From NCBI RefSeq assembly GCF_001050515.1, contig NZ_CAHS01000015.1:186001-250000 (forward strand): a DNA stretch of 64,000 nt, given 5' to 3'. Below are positions 53,788 through 61,217 of this stretch, piece after piece. Numbering within the stretch: position 1 is the stretch's first letter; each line of letters starts with the position of its first letter. The notes under the pieces were generated by a model that was not told the DNA's origin, searched no databases, and saw only the letters and a program-made list of their open reading frames with translations. Source of the DNA: Erwinia piriflorinigrans CFBP 5888. Lineage in GTDB: Bacteria; Pseudomonadota; Gammaproteobacteria; Enterobacterales; Enterobacteriaceae. The position numbers and the translations under genes are program-made.

Positions 53788-54744
53788 ATGCCAGCCAGAC
53801 CCACATCACGCTTGTCACGCAGCGACCTTGCAGATTTAAACGCGTTTCGTATTGTTGAGCGATTGCGCAGCTTTACTAAGGCCGCTGTTGAACTTGGTAT
53901 AACCACATCAGCACTCAGCCATGCTGTCCGCAATCTTGAGTCTCGCCTTGGCGTCCGACTTCTTAATCGTACCAGCCGTACTGTTGCAGCAACGGAAGCT
54001 GGTGCGAGCCTGGCCCTTCGCCTTGATGTAGGATTCCGTGAAATAGGTGATGCACTGGATGAAATTAATCGGATGCGCGACCGCCCGTTAGGCCGCCTGA
54101 GACTCAACGTTCTGTGTGATGGTGCCCGGCTGATTATGGCCAGGCATCTGCCCAAATTTTTGAGTCAGTATCCTGAAGTTGAAGTTGAAATCAGCGTAGA
54201 TGACAGAATGGTGGATATTGTCTCTGAAGGATTCGATGCCGGGATACGCTTTGGAGGGACGGTACCGGAGGACCTTGTGGCCGTGCGTCTTGGATCGGAT
54301 CTTAGATGGGTTGCGGTGGCATCACCGCGCTATCTTTACCGGCGTCCGCAGCCGGTTATACCTGATGATCTTCGCCGCCATTCCTGTATTCAGATCAGAA
54401 CTGGTCAGGGAATTATTTATAACTGGGAATTTAAAAAAGACGAAGAATATTTTGCAATTGATGTAAAAGGACAGGTTTGTGTTAATGAAACCACTATGGG
54501 GGTCGAGCTGGCTCTTGCAGGTGTCGGCATTACCTATTGCCTTGAAGATAGAGTTAAGGATTATCTGCGAGACGGAAGCTTGCGTATTGTGCTTCCTGAC
54601 TGGTCACCCATAGAGCCAGCAATGTATCTCTATTACCCGGGCCACCGACGTGTACCTCAGGGCCTGAGAGAACTTATTAATGTCCTGCGCGAAGAAATTG
54701 CGGCTGAAAGCCGGACGAATGAAGAACCGCTAAAAGTCTTCTGA
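53788..54744 (+). CDS. LysR-family transcriptional regulator
   Basis: LysR regulator, 318 residues. The N-terminal HTH reads DLNAFRIVERLRSFTKAAVE then TSALSHAVRNLESRLGVRLLNRTSRTVAATEAG. The C-terminal periplasmic-binding-like sensor domain runs from about 95, with VDDRMVDIVSEGFDAGIRFGG and LALAGVGITYCLEDRV, typical of the PA2681/CrgA-like group. Likely targets would be the neighbouring SDR gene or genes lost from this segment. Ligand unknown. Confidence 0.88.
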   Translation: MPARPTSRLSRSDLADLNAFRIVERLRSFTKAAVELGITTSALSHAVRNLESRLGVRLLNRTSRTVAATEAGASLALRLDVGFREIGDALDEINRMRDRPLGRLRLNVLCDGARLIMARHLPKFLSQYPEVEVEISVDDRMVDIVSEGFDAGIRFGGTVPEDLVAVRLGSDLRWVAVASPRYLYRRPQPVIPDDLRRHSCIQIRTGQGIIYNWEFKKDEEYFAIDVKGQVCVNETTMGVELALAGVGITYCLEDRVKDYLRDGSLRIVLPDWSPIEPAMYLYYPGHRRVPQGLRELINVLREEIAAESRTNEEPLKVF

Positions 54745-54859
54745 AAGTGGTCAAACTTGGCCAGTTGAAACGCCGCTACTATAAAAGTTACCTCTTAGTC
54801 ATTGAGATGACCTGAAGTGCTATCCAGGAATTTCCAGTCTAATCGAATGACTGGCATAG

Positions 54860-55016
54860 AACGCAGCCGCAAAACATGCTGGCATTCGCCGTCGGAATCC
54901 GTACCATACGCGGCATACTTTTGCCTGTCGGTGCAAACCCTTCGTTTATCGCAAATCAGATGGGGCATGAAAACGCGCGGAGGCTTTATGAAGTCTACGG
55001 AGAGTGGGTTAGCTGA
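54860..55016 (+). pseudogene. Tyrosine-recombinase (phage integrase) C-terminal remnant
   Basis: The reading frame from 54863 gives KHAGIRRRNPYHTRHTFAC, containing the integrase box II HxxR motif (HTRH). The frame then shifts by +1 at 54929 and continues GANPSFIANQMGHENARRLY followed by EVYGEW to a stop at 55016, carrying the GHE block and the catalytic Tyr region. Intact homologues have about four more residues between the two blocks, so a small deletion caused the shift. The N-terminal 250 residues are absent. It ends 90 bp upstream of ttcA. Confidence 0.85.
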
Positions 55017-55106
55017 ACGGCAACCGGGTGCTAACGTTTAACAATAAGCTGGCACTTTAGACACTTTTGCCCCTTACATGCCCTTTTTGATTTCAGAGAT
55101 AGTAAA

Positions 55107-56036
55107 ATGCAATCAAATCAAGAAAATAGTAAAAAAGAACAGTACAACCTGAATAAACTTCAAAAGCGTCTGCGCCGTAACGTGGGTGAAGCGATTGCTG
55201 ATTTCAATATGATCGAAGAAGGCGACCGCATTATGGTCTGCCTCTCAGGCGGTAAAGACAGCTACACCATGCTGGAGATTTTACGCAATCTGCAACAAAG
55301 TGCCCCGATCTCTTTCTCACTGGTGGCAGTAAACCTGGACCAGAAACAGCCAGGATTTCCGGCGCATATCCTGCCTGAATATCTTGAGCAGCAGGGTGTG
55401 GAATATAAGATTGTCGACGAAGACACTTACAGCATTGTCAAAGAGAAGATCCCTGAAGGGAAAACCACCTGCTCTCTCTGCTCACGCCTGCGCCGTGGCA
55501 TTCTTTACCGCACTGCCAGCGAGCTGGGTTGTACTAAAATCGCTCTCGGACACCATCGTGATGACATTTTGCAGACGCTGTTCCTGAATATGTTTTACGG
55601 TGGGAAAATGAAGGGAATGCCGCCGAAACTGATGAGCGACGATGGTCAGCATATCGTTATTCGCCCGCTAGCCTACTGCCGCGAAAAAGACATAGAGCGT
55701 TTTGCTATTGCTCGTCAGTACCCGATTATTCCATGTAACCTGTGTGGTTCGCAGCCTAACCTACAGCGTCAGGTGATTGGCGATATGCTACGCGACTGGG
55801 ATAAGCGCTACCCGGGGCGTATTGAAACGATGTTCACCGCCATGCAGAACGTGGTTCCCTCTCATCTTGCCGATGCAAATCTTTTCAACTTTAAACAGAT
55901 CCGCCACGGTAGCGAGGTAATAGACGGGGGCGATTTGGCATTTGACCGAGAAACGCTACCTCTTCAGCCGTCCGCCTGGCAGCCGGAGGAAGATGAAGCC
56001 GCGCCTGCCCGTCTGGACGTGGTACAAATACGTTAG
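55107..56036 (+). CDS. ttcA: tRNA 2-thiocytidine synthetase TtcA
   Basis: Iron-sulfur PP-loop enzyme that thiolates cytidine 32 of certain tRNAs, 309 residues. ATP-binding PP-loop SGGKDS is at 47-52. Cluster cysteines are Cys122 and Cys125 ([12 protein letters not shown]) and the later IPCNLCGSQ (210-213). The central block [26 protein letters not shown] is as in E. coli. The gene is intact. Its 5' side is a known prophage attachment site in E. coli (Rac), which fits the integrase remnant next to it. It shares a strong terminator with the sucrose isomerase gene. Confidence 0.96.
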   Translation: MQSNQENSKKEQYNLNKLQKRLRRNVGEAIADFNMIEEGDRIMVCLSGGKDSYTMLEILRNLQQSAPISFSLVAVNLDQKQPGFPAHILPEYLEQQGVEYKIVDEDTYSIVKEKIPEGKTTCSLCSRLRRGILYRTASELGCTKIALGHHRDDILQTLFLNMFYGGKMKGMPPKLMSDDGQHIVIRPLAYCREKDIERFAIARQYPIIPCNLCGSQPNLQRQVIGDMLRDWDKRYPGRIETMFTAMQNVVPSHLADANLFNFKQIRHGSEVIDGGDLAFDRETLPLQPSAWQPEEDEAAPARLDVVQIR

Positions 56037-56045
56037 TCAAATAGC

Positions 56046-56085
56046 GGCCAGAAAACGCAAATTCAACGTTTTCTGGCCCTGACCT
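56046..56085. terminator. Bidirectional terminator between ttcA and sucrose isomerase gene
   Basis: GGCCAGAAAACG (56046-56057) pairs perfectly with CGTTTTCTGGCC (56067-56078), a 12-bp stem in a convergent gap. Confidence 0.85.
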
Positions 56086-56088
56086 TTT

Positions 56089-57888
56089 TCAATTGAGCCT
56101 GTAAATGCCCGATTGCCACGGCTGTAACTCAAGCGCAGTCGCATTCATGGACACGACTTCTTTAGCGTTACTCTCTGTGACGACTTTTGAGATGGTCATA
56201 TTCTCCGGCAAATGGAAGTTAACTCTCTTTTCTTTAAAGTTAATCACCACTAAATAGCGTTCATCTCCGTGAGTGCGCGTATAGGCATAAACCGTATCAT
56301 TGCTGGGGTCCAGATCCCTATATTCGCCGTATGTCAGTGCCGGGATAGCATGCCGCAGGCCGATCAGCTTGCGATAATAATTGAAGACCGAATCAGGATC
56401 GTCGATCTGATTCGCGGCATTTATCTGTTTAAAGTTGGGATTGACCTTGAACCACGGTGTACCGGAGGTGAACCCGGCATTTTTAGTCGCGTCCCACTGA
56501 AACGGTGTGCGGCTGTTATCACGGCTGGTCATGCGTACGTTGTGCAAAAATTCATTGGCATTAACCTTGCCGCTCGCAACATGATCCTGCCAAAAACCTT
56601 TAACTTCAATATCATCGAAGTCGTTGATATTCATGAATGGATAATTTGTCATGCCAAGTTCAGAGCCTTGATAAATAAAAGGCGTCGCACGCTGGGTGAT
56701 AATTAAGGTTGCCAGCGCTTTTGCGGATATAGCTCTCCATTGTGGTCGATCGTCACCGAAATGCGATACGGCACGCGGGTTATCGTGATTATCAAGGAAG
56801 AAGGCATTCCAGCCATATTTTCCCGTTGAGCGGTCAACGCTGCCAATCGTCTGGCGGAAATCAGTCAAGCTCCATGCTTTCTGCCTCCACCGCTCTTCTA
56901 CCCCTCGATCCATACGGATCAGGTCAAAGGTAAATGCAATATTCAGCTCTTCACGCTGGCTGCTGAAATAATCAATTGATTTCTCTAAAGGAACACCAAA
57001 TATTTCTCCGGCAGTGGCCACATCATACTGAGAAAATACCTTCTGATTCATCTCTTTAATATAGTGATGAATGTCTGGCCCCTCCGTGTAGGCTTGGGCA
57101 AAATTCTTAAGCTGTTGAGGGGAAAGGTTCGGGAAGCCCGCAATCTTCGAATAGGTAGCGACCGTATCAAACCGCAGGCCAGCGACGCCTTTATCTAACC
57201 AAAAGCGCAACATGTCGTAGAGGTCTTCACGCACTTTGGGGTTATCCCAGTTCAGGTCTGGTTGCTGTTTTGCAAAATAATGTAGGTAATACTGGCCAGA
57301 TTTATCATCTTTCTCCCACGCTGAACCGCCGAAGAATGAGGGATAGTTATTAGGCGGCTTATCCTGTTTTCCATCACGCCAGAAATAATAATCCCGATAC
57401 GGATTATCTTTGCCGCTTTTACTTTGCAAAAACCAGCTATGTTGATCGCTGGTATGATTAATCACGATATCAATCATTAATCGCATATCACGTTTATTCA
57501 TTTCCGCGATAAGACGATCGAAGTCTTCCATCGTACCGTATTCTTTCATGATTTTGCGGTAGTCGCGGATATCGTAGCCGTTATCGGTGTTGGGTGAGTC
57601 GTAATGTGGATTGATCCAAATAGCATCAACACCCAGCTTCTTCAGATAGTCGAGTTTTTCAATAATTCCTTTCAGGTCACCGATACCATCATCATTTGTA
57701 TCCTTAAAAGATCGTGGATAAACCTGATAAAATACCGCCTGCTTCCACCAGGAGGGTAGATCATCAGATTTCTGCATCTCTGTGGTCATTGCAACATCTG
57801 CTTTAGCGGCCATCACCTGACCTGAAGAAACAGACAGCAAAAGTGTAAGTAATAACGCCGTAGCGATATTGAGTAGACAACGTGACAT
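56089..57888 (-). CDS. palI: Sucrose isomerase (isomaltulose/trehalulose synthase), secreted
   Basis: GH13 enzyme converting sucrose to isomaltulose and trehalulose, 599 residues from ATG 57888 (GGAGA 8 nt upstream; a TTG sits directly before it). Signal peptide to about residue 28 (ALLLTLLLSVSSGQVMAA), so it acts in the periplasm. The nucleophile is Asp241 (GLRFDTV), acid/base Glu295 (ATAGEIFG) and transition-state stabiliser Asp369 with His368 (LDNHDNPR). These agree residue for residue with the Klebsiella LX3 PalI numbering. The product-specificity loop at 325-329 reads RMDRG, where PalI has RLDRD. It stands alone, without pal metabolic genes. Alpha-glucosidases share the fold, but the isomerase-type FxTxxNNPR-like and loop motifs favour this call. 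Confidence 0.9.
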   Translation of the reverse strand: MSRCLLNIATALLLTLLLSVSSGQVMAAKADVAMTTEMQKSDDLPSWWKQAVFYQVYPRSFKDTNDDGIGDLKGIIEKLDYLKKLGVDAIWINPHYDSPNTDNGYDIRDYRKIMKEYGTMEDFDRLIAEMNKRDMRLMIDIVINHTSDQHSWFLQSKSGKDNPYRDYYFWRDGKQDKPPNNYPSFFGGSAWEKDDKSGQYYLHYFAKQQPDLNWDNPKVREDLYDMLRFWLDKGVAGLRFDTVATYSKIAGFPNLSPQQLKNFAQAYTEGPDIHHYIKEMNQKVFSQYDVATAGEIFGVPLEKSIDYFSSQREELNIAFTFDLIRMDRGVEERWRQKAWSLTDFRQTIGSVDRSTGKYGWNAFFLDNHDNPRAVSHFGDDRPQWRAISAKALATLIITQRATPFIYQGSELGMTNYPFMNINDFDDIEVKGFWQDHVASGKVNANEFLHNVRMTSRDNSRTPFQWDATKNAGFTSGTPWFKVNPNFKQINAANQIDDPDSVFNYYRKLIGLRHAIPALTYGEYRDLDPSNDTVYAYTRTHGDERYLVVINFKEKRVNFHLPENMTISKVVTESNAKEVVSMNATALELQPWQSGIYRLN

Positions 57889-58025
57889 CAAACTTTTCTC
57901 CGTAAGAAATCCATTATTAAACGGCTAGAATTTTCCCTGGTTTGATTGTCATTTTTACCCTTCTCGCACACTGGCCTATGAGTCTGAGCGCATTACGTAC
58001 GGCCTTATTTCGAGTGAACAGGAGT

Positions 58026-58142
58026 AAAAAAAACCGGCTCAAGGCCGGTGTCGTAGGAATCGAACTTGCTATGCATCAATTCAAAAAGGAAGAAGGACAA
58101 ATTGGAGCGCAACGTCCATCGCTTGACGTTGCATTCACCTGC
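58026..58142 (-). ncRNA. fnrS: Anaerobically induced small RNA FnrS
   Basis: On the minus strand, from 58142, the sequence GCAGGTGAATGCAACGTCAA and onward matches my memory of E. coli FnrS almost base for base over the first 60 nt, including the conserved GCGATGG...CGTTGCGCTCC seed region. The RNA ends in an intrinsic terminator (ACCGGC, TCAAG loop reversed, GCCGGT and eight T). An FNR site lies centred at about -42.5. E. coli FnrS lies next to zntB, as here. It represses mRNAs for aerobic metabolism with Hfq. Ends are predicted from homology. Confidence 0.93.
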
Positions 58143-58177
58143 AAGAAAGAGTTTGCCCTGAAGCGAGGCGTCCTTTA

Positions 58178-58191
58178 TTGATATCGATCAG
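58178..58191 (-). promoter_or_regulatory. FNR-binding site of the fnrS promoter
   Basis: TTGATATCGATCAG matches TTGAT-N4-ATCAA at 9 of 10 positions. Its centre is about 42.5 bp upstream of the predicted fnrS start, the class II activation position. Confidence 0.85.
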
Positions 58192-58236
58192 TATTAAGTC
58201 GTTCTTTTAACGATTAGCAATACTTATCATTACTGG

Positions 58237-59220
58237 TCAAAGCCATTTGCGCTTTCTCAACCACCAGGCAACCGCCAAAACCAGAGAAACCAACAGCAAA
58301 CAGAACGCGGCAAACCCATAGCGCCATCCGCCACCGGGTATTCCTCCCAGGTTAACGCCAAACAGTCCCGTCAGGAATGTAGTGGGCAGAAAGACAACCG
58401 CCATTAATGACATGGTATAGGTGCGGCGGTTCATCGCTTCTGCCATCACGGTACTGATCTCGTCAGAGAGGACACCGGTACGTGCAACGCTGGCATCGAG
58501 ATCGTCCAGCCCTCGTCCCAAACGATCGGAGATATCCTGCATACGACGGCGATCATCATCGGTCATCCAGGGCAGACGTTCGCTGGCGATACGTGAATAA
58601 ACATCGCGTTGCGGTGCCATATAGCGGCGCATAATAATCAACTGTTTGCGGATCAGTGCCAGCTCGCCGCGCGGCGGCACCTGCTGATCGACCACGGCAT
58701 CTTCCAGCTCTATGATTTTGTCGTGCAGCTGTTCAATAAACTCACTGGCATGGTCGGTTAACGCATCACACACGTCCACCAGCCAGCCGCCGCTGCTCAC
58801 CGGGCCATTGCCATTTTTGAGGTCGTTAAGGACTTCATCAACGGCATAAACCTTGCGCCGCCGTGTGGAAATAATAAGCTTTTCGTTGATAAACACCCGT
58901 ATCACCACCAGCTGTTCCGGGCGCGATTCGGTGTTCAGATTGACGCTGCGTAAGGTGAGCATGGTGCCATCACCAAGTCGACTTACGCGCGGGCGCATGC
59001 TGTCGCCGCCGAGTGCATCACGCACCGCATCAGGCAACAGCGGCGTCAGCCTCAGCCAGTCAGCGCTCTCGTGATGGGCGTAATTGAGATGCAACCAGCA
59101 CGGCCGATCGCAGTCAAATATCTCACGGTCATTAATCGGGTTCATTCCCCCCTTACCATCTAACTGGCATGAGATAATTGCGTCTGATACCTGTAGTGAT
59201 TTTCCTGCAATAGCATCCAC
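58237..59220 (-). CDS. zntB: Zinc transport protein ZntB
   Basis: CorA-superfamily inner-membrane zinc transporter, 327 residues, aligned end to end with E. coli ZntB. A large N-terminal cytoplasmic domain and coiled helix ([29 protein letters not shown]) is followed by two C-terminal membrane segments with the pore motif [10 protein letters not shown] in place of the GMN of CorA. The start is GTG 59220, with GGTGGA about 8 nt upstream. Its 3' end lies 95 bp from the fnrS start. Confidence 0.95.
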   Translation of the reverse strand: MDAIAGKSLQVSDAIISCQLDGKGGMNPINDREIFDCDRPCWLHLNYAHHESADWLRLTPLLPDAVRDALGGDSMRPRVSRLGDGTMLTLRSVNLNTESRPEQLVVIRVFINEKLIISTRRRKVYAVDEVLNDLKNGNGPVSSGGWLVDVCDALTDHASEFIEQLHDKIIELEDAVVDQQVPPRGELALIRKQLIIMRRYMAPQRDVYSRIASERLPWMTDDDRRRMQDISDRLGRGLDDLDASVARTGVLSDEISTVMAEAMNRRTYTMSLMAVVFLPTTFLTGLFGVNLGGIPGGGWRYGFAAFCLLLVSLVLAVAWWLRKRKWL

Positions 59221-59723
59221 GTTGGTTCCACCTTGATAATATTTATTGTAAGACAGTCTAACCCGTGACGGCTTTGTTGCAAATTTTGCTTATGTATCAA
59301 GGAGTGACATGTCGTATTTTCATTCTACGGGGTATGCGTGTCGCAGATTTCGATTATCGTTTCCATGCCATTCTAAAGAAAGAGGGGCATAGCTATTGAA
59401 TAAGTCAGTGAACAAAACGCCGATTGGAATAACAAAAAATCCCATCAACGCCCGCTGATATTAAATATTGACCATGCGTCTGGTCTTTTTGTTTTTAATA
59501 AAAACAGTCGAGCCAGCATTACCCTGATGATTTTTACTTGATAAAATTGATATTCGATCTTTATGGTCGCTATAAAGATAACTGGCGACATATGCGTCTA
59601 TTTTTTATTCACTCTTAATTAAGGGCTAACCCTCTTTGATTAAAAACATATAAGGTATCCCTAATGCCGTTTTTCTGGCATAAACCATTACCCAAAAGGC
59701 TTACCAATAAGAAGAGTGCTTAA
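59221..59723. other. Long AT-rich intergenic region before the fimbrial operon
   Basis: 500 bp separating zntB from the fimbrial genes. The last 200 bp are very AT-rich and hold the operon promoter; a small hairpin ATGCC...GGCAT lies at about 59662-59680. A 27-codon frame with a good ribosome binding site (59309-59392) occurs but is unsupported otherwise. I see no inverted-repeat phase switch. Confidence 0.4.
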
Positions 59724-60422
59724 ATGATGAAATCATTAATAAATACCTGTGCAGTTGCCGCATTGGCAATATTTTCCGGCACGGCAATATCTGAAAGCGT
59801 TGGAGTGCAAGTCGTTGGCACGATAAAGCCATCGGCATGCACCCCTGTTATTTCCAATGATGGGAATATTGACTACGGCATTATTTCGACTGCCACATTA
59901 AGTACGGATTCCTTAACCCAGCTGGATAATAAACAGCTGACGTTTTCAATCACCTGCGATGCTCCCACTAAGTTGGGCCTGAAAGCGGTTAACGGGCGTC
60001 CGGGCACCGCTGCCGCTGCAAGGGGGGATGAGGATGGCCACTATGGCGGCTTTACTCCCGTTGGAATTTCCGCTGAAAATGGTAATGTAGTTGTCGGACT
60101 GGGCAAGAGTGGTGATAAAAAAATTGGCGGATACAATATTATGATGGACCGTATAACCGCCGACGGTGATCCCGTTAATAATCTCTACAGATTTACATCT
60201 TCCGGTTCGTCCTCGTGGGATAAAATGCTATTCCTTCCTTTTTATCTTAAAGAAGAAATTTTAACCTCATGGTCCAAGCCCAGCGGCAATACCCCGCTTA
60301 CCTTTACCAATATGAGCGGCACGATCAATGTCCGTGCTTATATAAATAAAACCTCTGAACTTGATATCAGCCAGCCGATTGCGCTTGACGGTCAGACCAC
60401 CATTGAATTGGTCTACCTGTAA
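59724..60422 (+). CDS. DUF1120-type fimbrial subunit
   Basis: Secreted fimbria-associated protein, 232 residues, first gene of a chaperone-usher operon. Signal peptide ending near AISE (residues 20-25). The mature part has the DUF1120 pattern: an early GTIKPSACTPVISNDGNIDYG with Cys39, a second Cys in FSITCDAPTKLGLKAV, and a C-terminal strand TTIELVYL that can act in donor-strand exchange. Resembles E. coli YhcF-type proteins more than FimA. AGAAGAG lies before the ATG; a second ATG follows 3 nt later. A hairpin with T tract follows the stop and may reduce transcription of downstream genes. Confidence 0.8.
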   Translation: MMKSLINTCAVAALAIFSGTAISESVGVQVVGTIKPSACTPVISNDGNIDYGIISTATLSTDSLTQLDNKQLTFSITCDAPTKLGLKAVNGRPGTAAAARGDEDGHYGGFTPVGISAENGNVVVGLGKSGDKKIGGYNIMMDRITADGDPVNNLYRFTSSGSSSWDKMLFLPFYLKEEILTSWSKPSGNTPLTFTNMSGTINVRAYINKTSELDISQPIALDGQTTIELVYL

Positions 60423-60434
60423 TCGGTTGTTAGG

Positions 60435-60460
60435 CCGGGCCTGTGCGCCCGGTTAATTTT
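60435..60460 (+). terminator. Intra-operon attenuator-like hairpin
   Basis: CCGGGC (60435-60440) pairs with GCCCGG (60447-60452) and is followed by TTAATTTT. It lies between the first subunit and the chaperone gene, so more subunit than chaperone/usher mRNA would be made. Confidence 0.65.
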
Positions 60461-60510
60461 GAAAACTTATCCCAGCCTTATATACCCTTCAAACATGGAC
60501 GATTGATAAT

Positions 60511-61215
60511 ATGAAGTTTACCGCCATCTATTGGGTTATAGCCCCGGCGTTGTGGTTTATTGCAGCCTTTGCAAATGCAACGGGAATTTTACCCGAAACA
60601 TCAGTCGTGATCGTTGAAGAAGAAGATGGTGAAGGCGTTATTAATCTTAAGAATTCCGACGCCTCTCCCGTATTACTACTGACTAACCTGCAGGATGTTG
60701 AATCGGAAACAGGCAGGCTGTTAACCGTTACACCACCCGCAGCCCGAGTAGAGCCGGGCAAGACGCAGCGGGTGCGTTTCATTCTGACCTCAAAAGTACC
60801 TTTGAAAACCGAACATCTGATGCGGGTAGCTTTTGACGGTGTGCCGCCACAGGAAAAGGGTAAGAACGTGGTGCGCATGACAGTGCGGCAGAATTTGCCG
60901 GTAATTATTCGCCCCGCCGGCCTTAAACGTGACAAAACGCCCTGGAAACGGCTGGTATGGACGCATAAAGCAGGCAAACTCAGCGTCAGTAATCCCTCAC
61001 CCTACGTCGTCAGACTTGGACAGAGCGTTACCATCCTTCCGCAAGGTTCTAACTGGTCACTCCCCCACGCCTGGATTTTGCCCGGTCAACGGTTGACGCT
61101 GTCAGGTAAAGATAATATTTCAAATGCTGAAAAAGGCAAAGTACGTATCTCTCCGGCCACCGCCTGGGGCTTCAGCGTAGACAACTATGATGCGCCGTTG
61201 CAGTCAGGAGAATGA
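60511..61215 (+). CDS. Periplasmic fimbrial chaperone (YhcA-like)
   Basis: Pili-assembly chaperone, 234 residues. The signal peptide runs to about NATG (residue 24). Domain 1 has the conserved subunit-binding Arg region ETSVVIVEEEDGEGVINLKN and the strand SKVPLKTEHLMRVAF followed by GKNVVRMTVRQNLPVIIRP, the G1 strand and hinge. Domain 2 has KLSVSNPSPYVVRLG and VLPGQRLTL-type (ILPGQRLTLSG). Works with the usher encoded directly downstream; the stop overlaps the possible usher start region. Confidence 0.9.
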   Translation: MKFTAIYWVIAPALWFIAAFANATGILPETSVVIVEEEDGEGVINLKNSDASPVLLLTNLQDVESETGRLLTVTPPAARVEPGKTQRVRFILTSKVPLKTEHLMRVAFDGVPPQEKGKNVVRMTVRQNLPVIIRPAGLKRDKTPWKRLVWTHKAGKLSVSNPSPYVVRLGQSVTILPQGSNWSLPHAWILPGQRLTLSGKDNISNAEKGKVRISPATAWGFSVDNYDAPLQSGE

Positions 61216-61217
61216 TT

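Noticed and set aside
59269-59290. Sequence GGCTTTGTTGCAAA resembling an IS6-type terminal repeat
   Set aside because: No second copy, no transposase remnant and no target duplication seen.
59309-59392. 27-codon ORF with a good ribosome binding site upstream of the fimbrial operon
   Set aside because: Unusual codons, no recognisable features and an equally open overlapping frame; cannot be told from chance.
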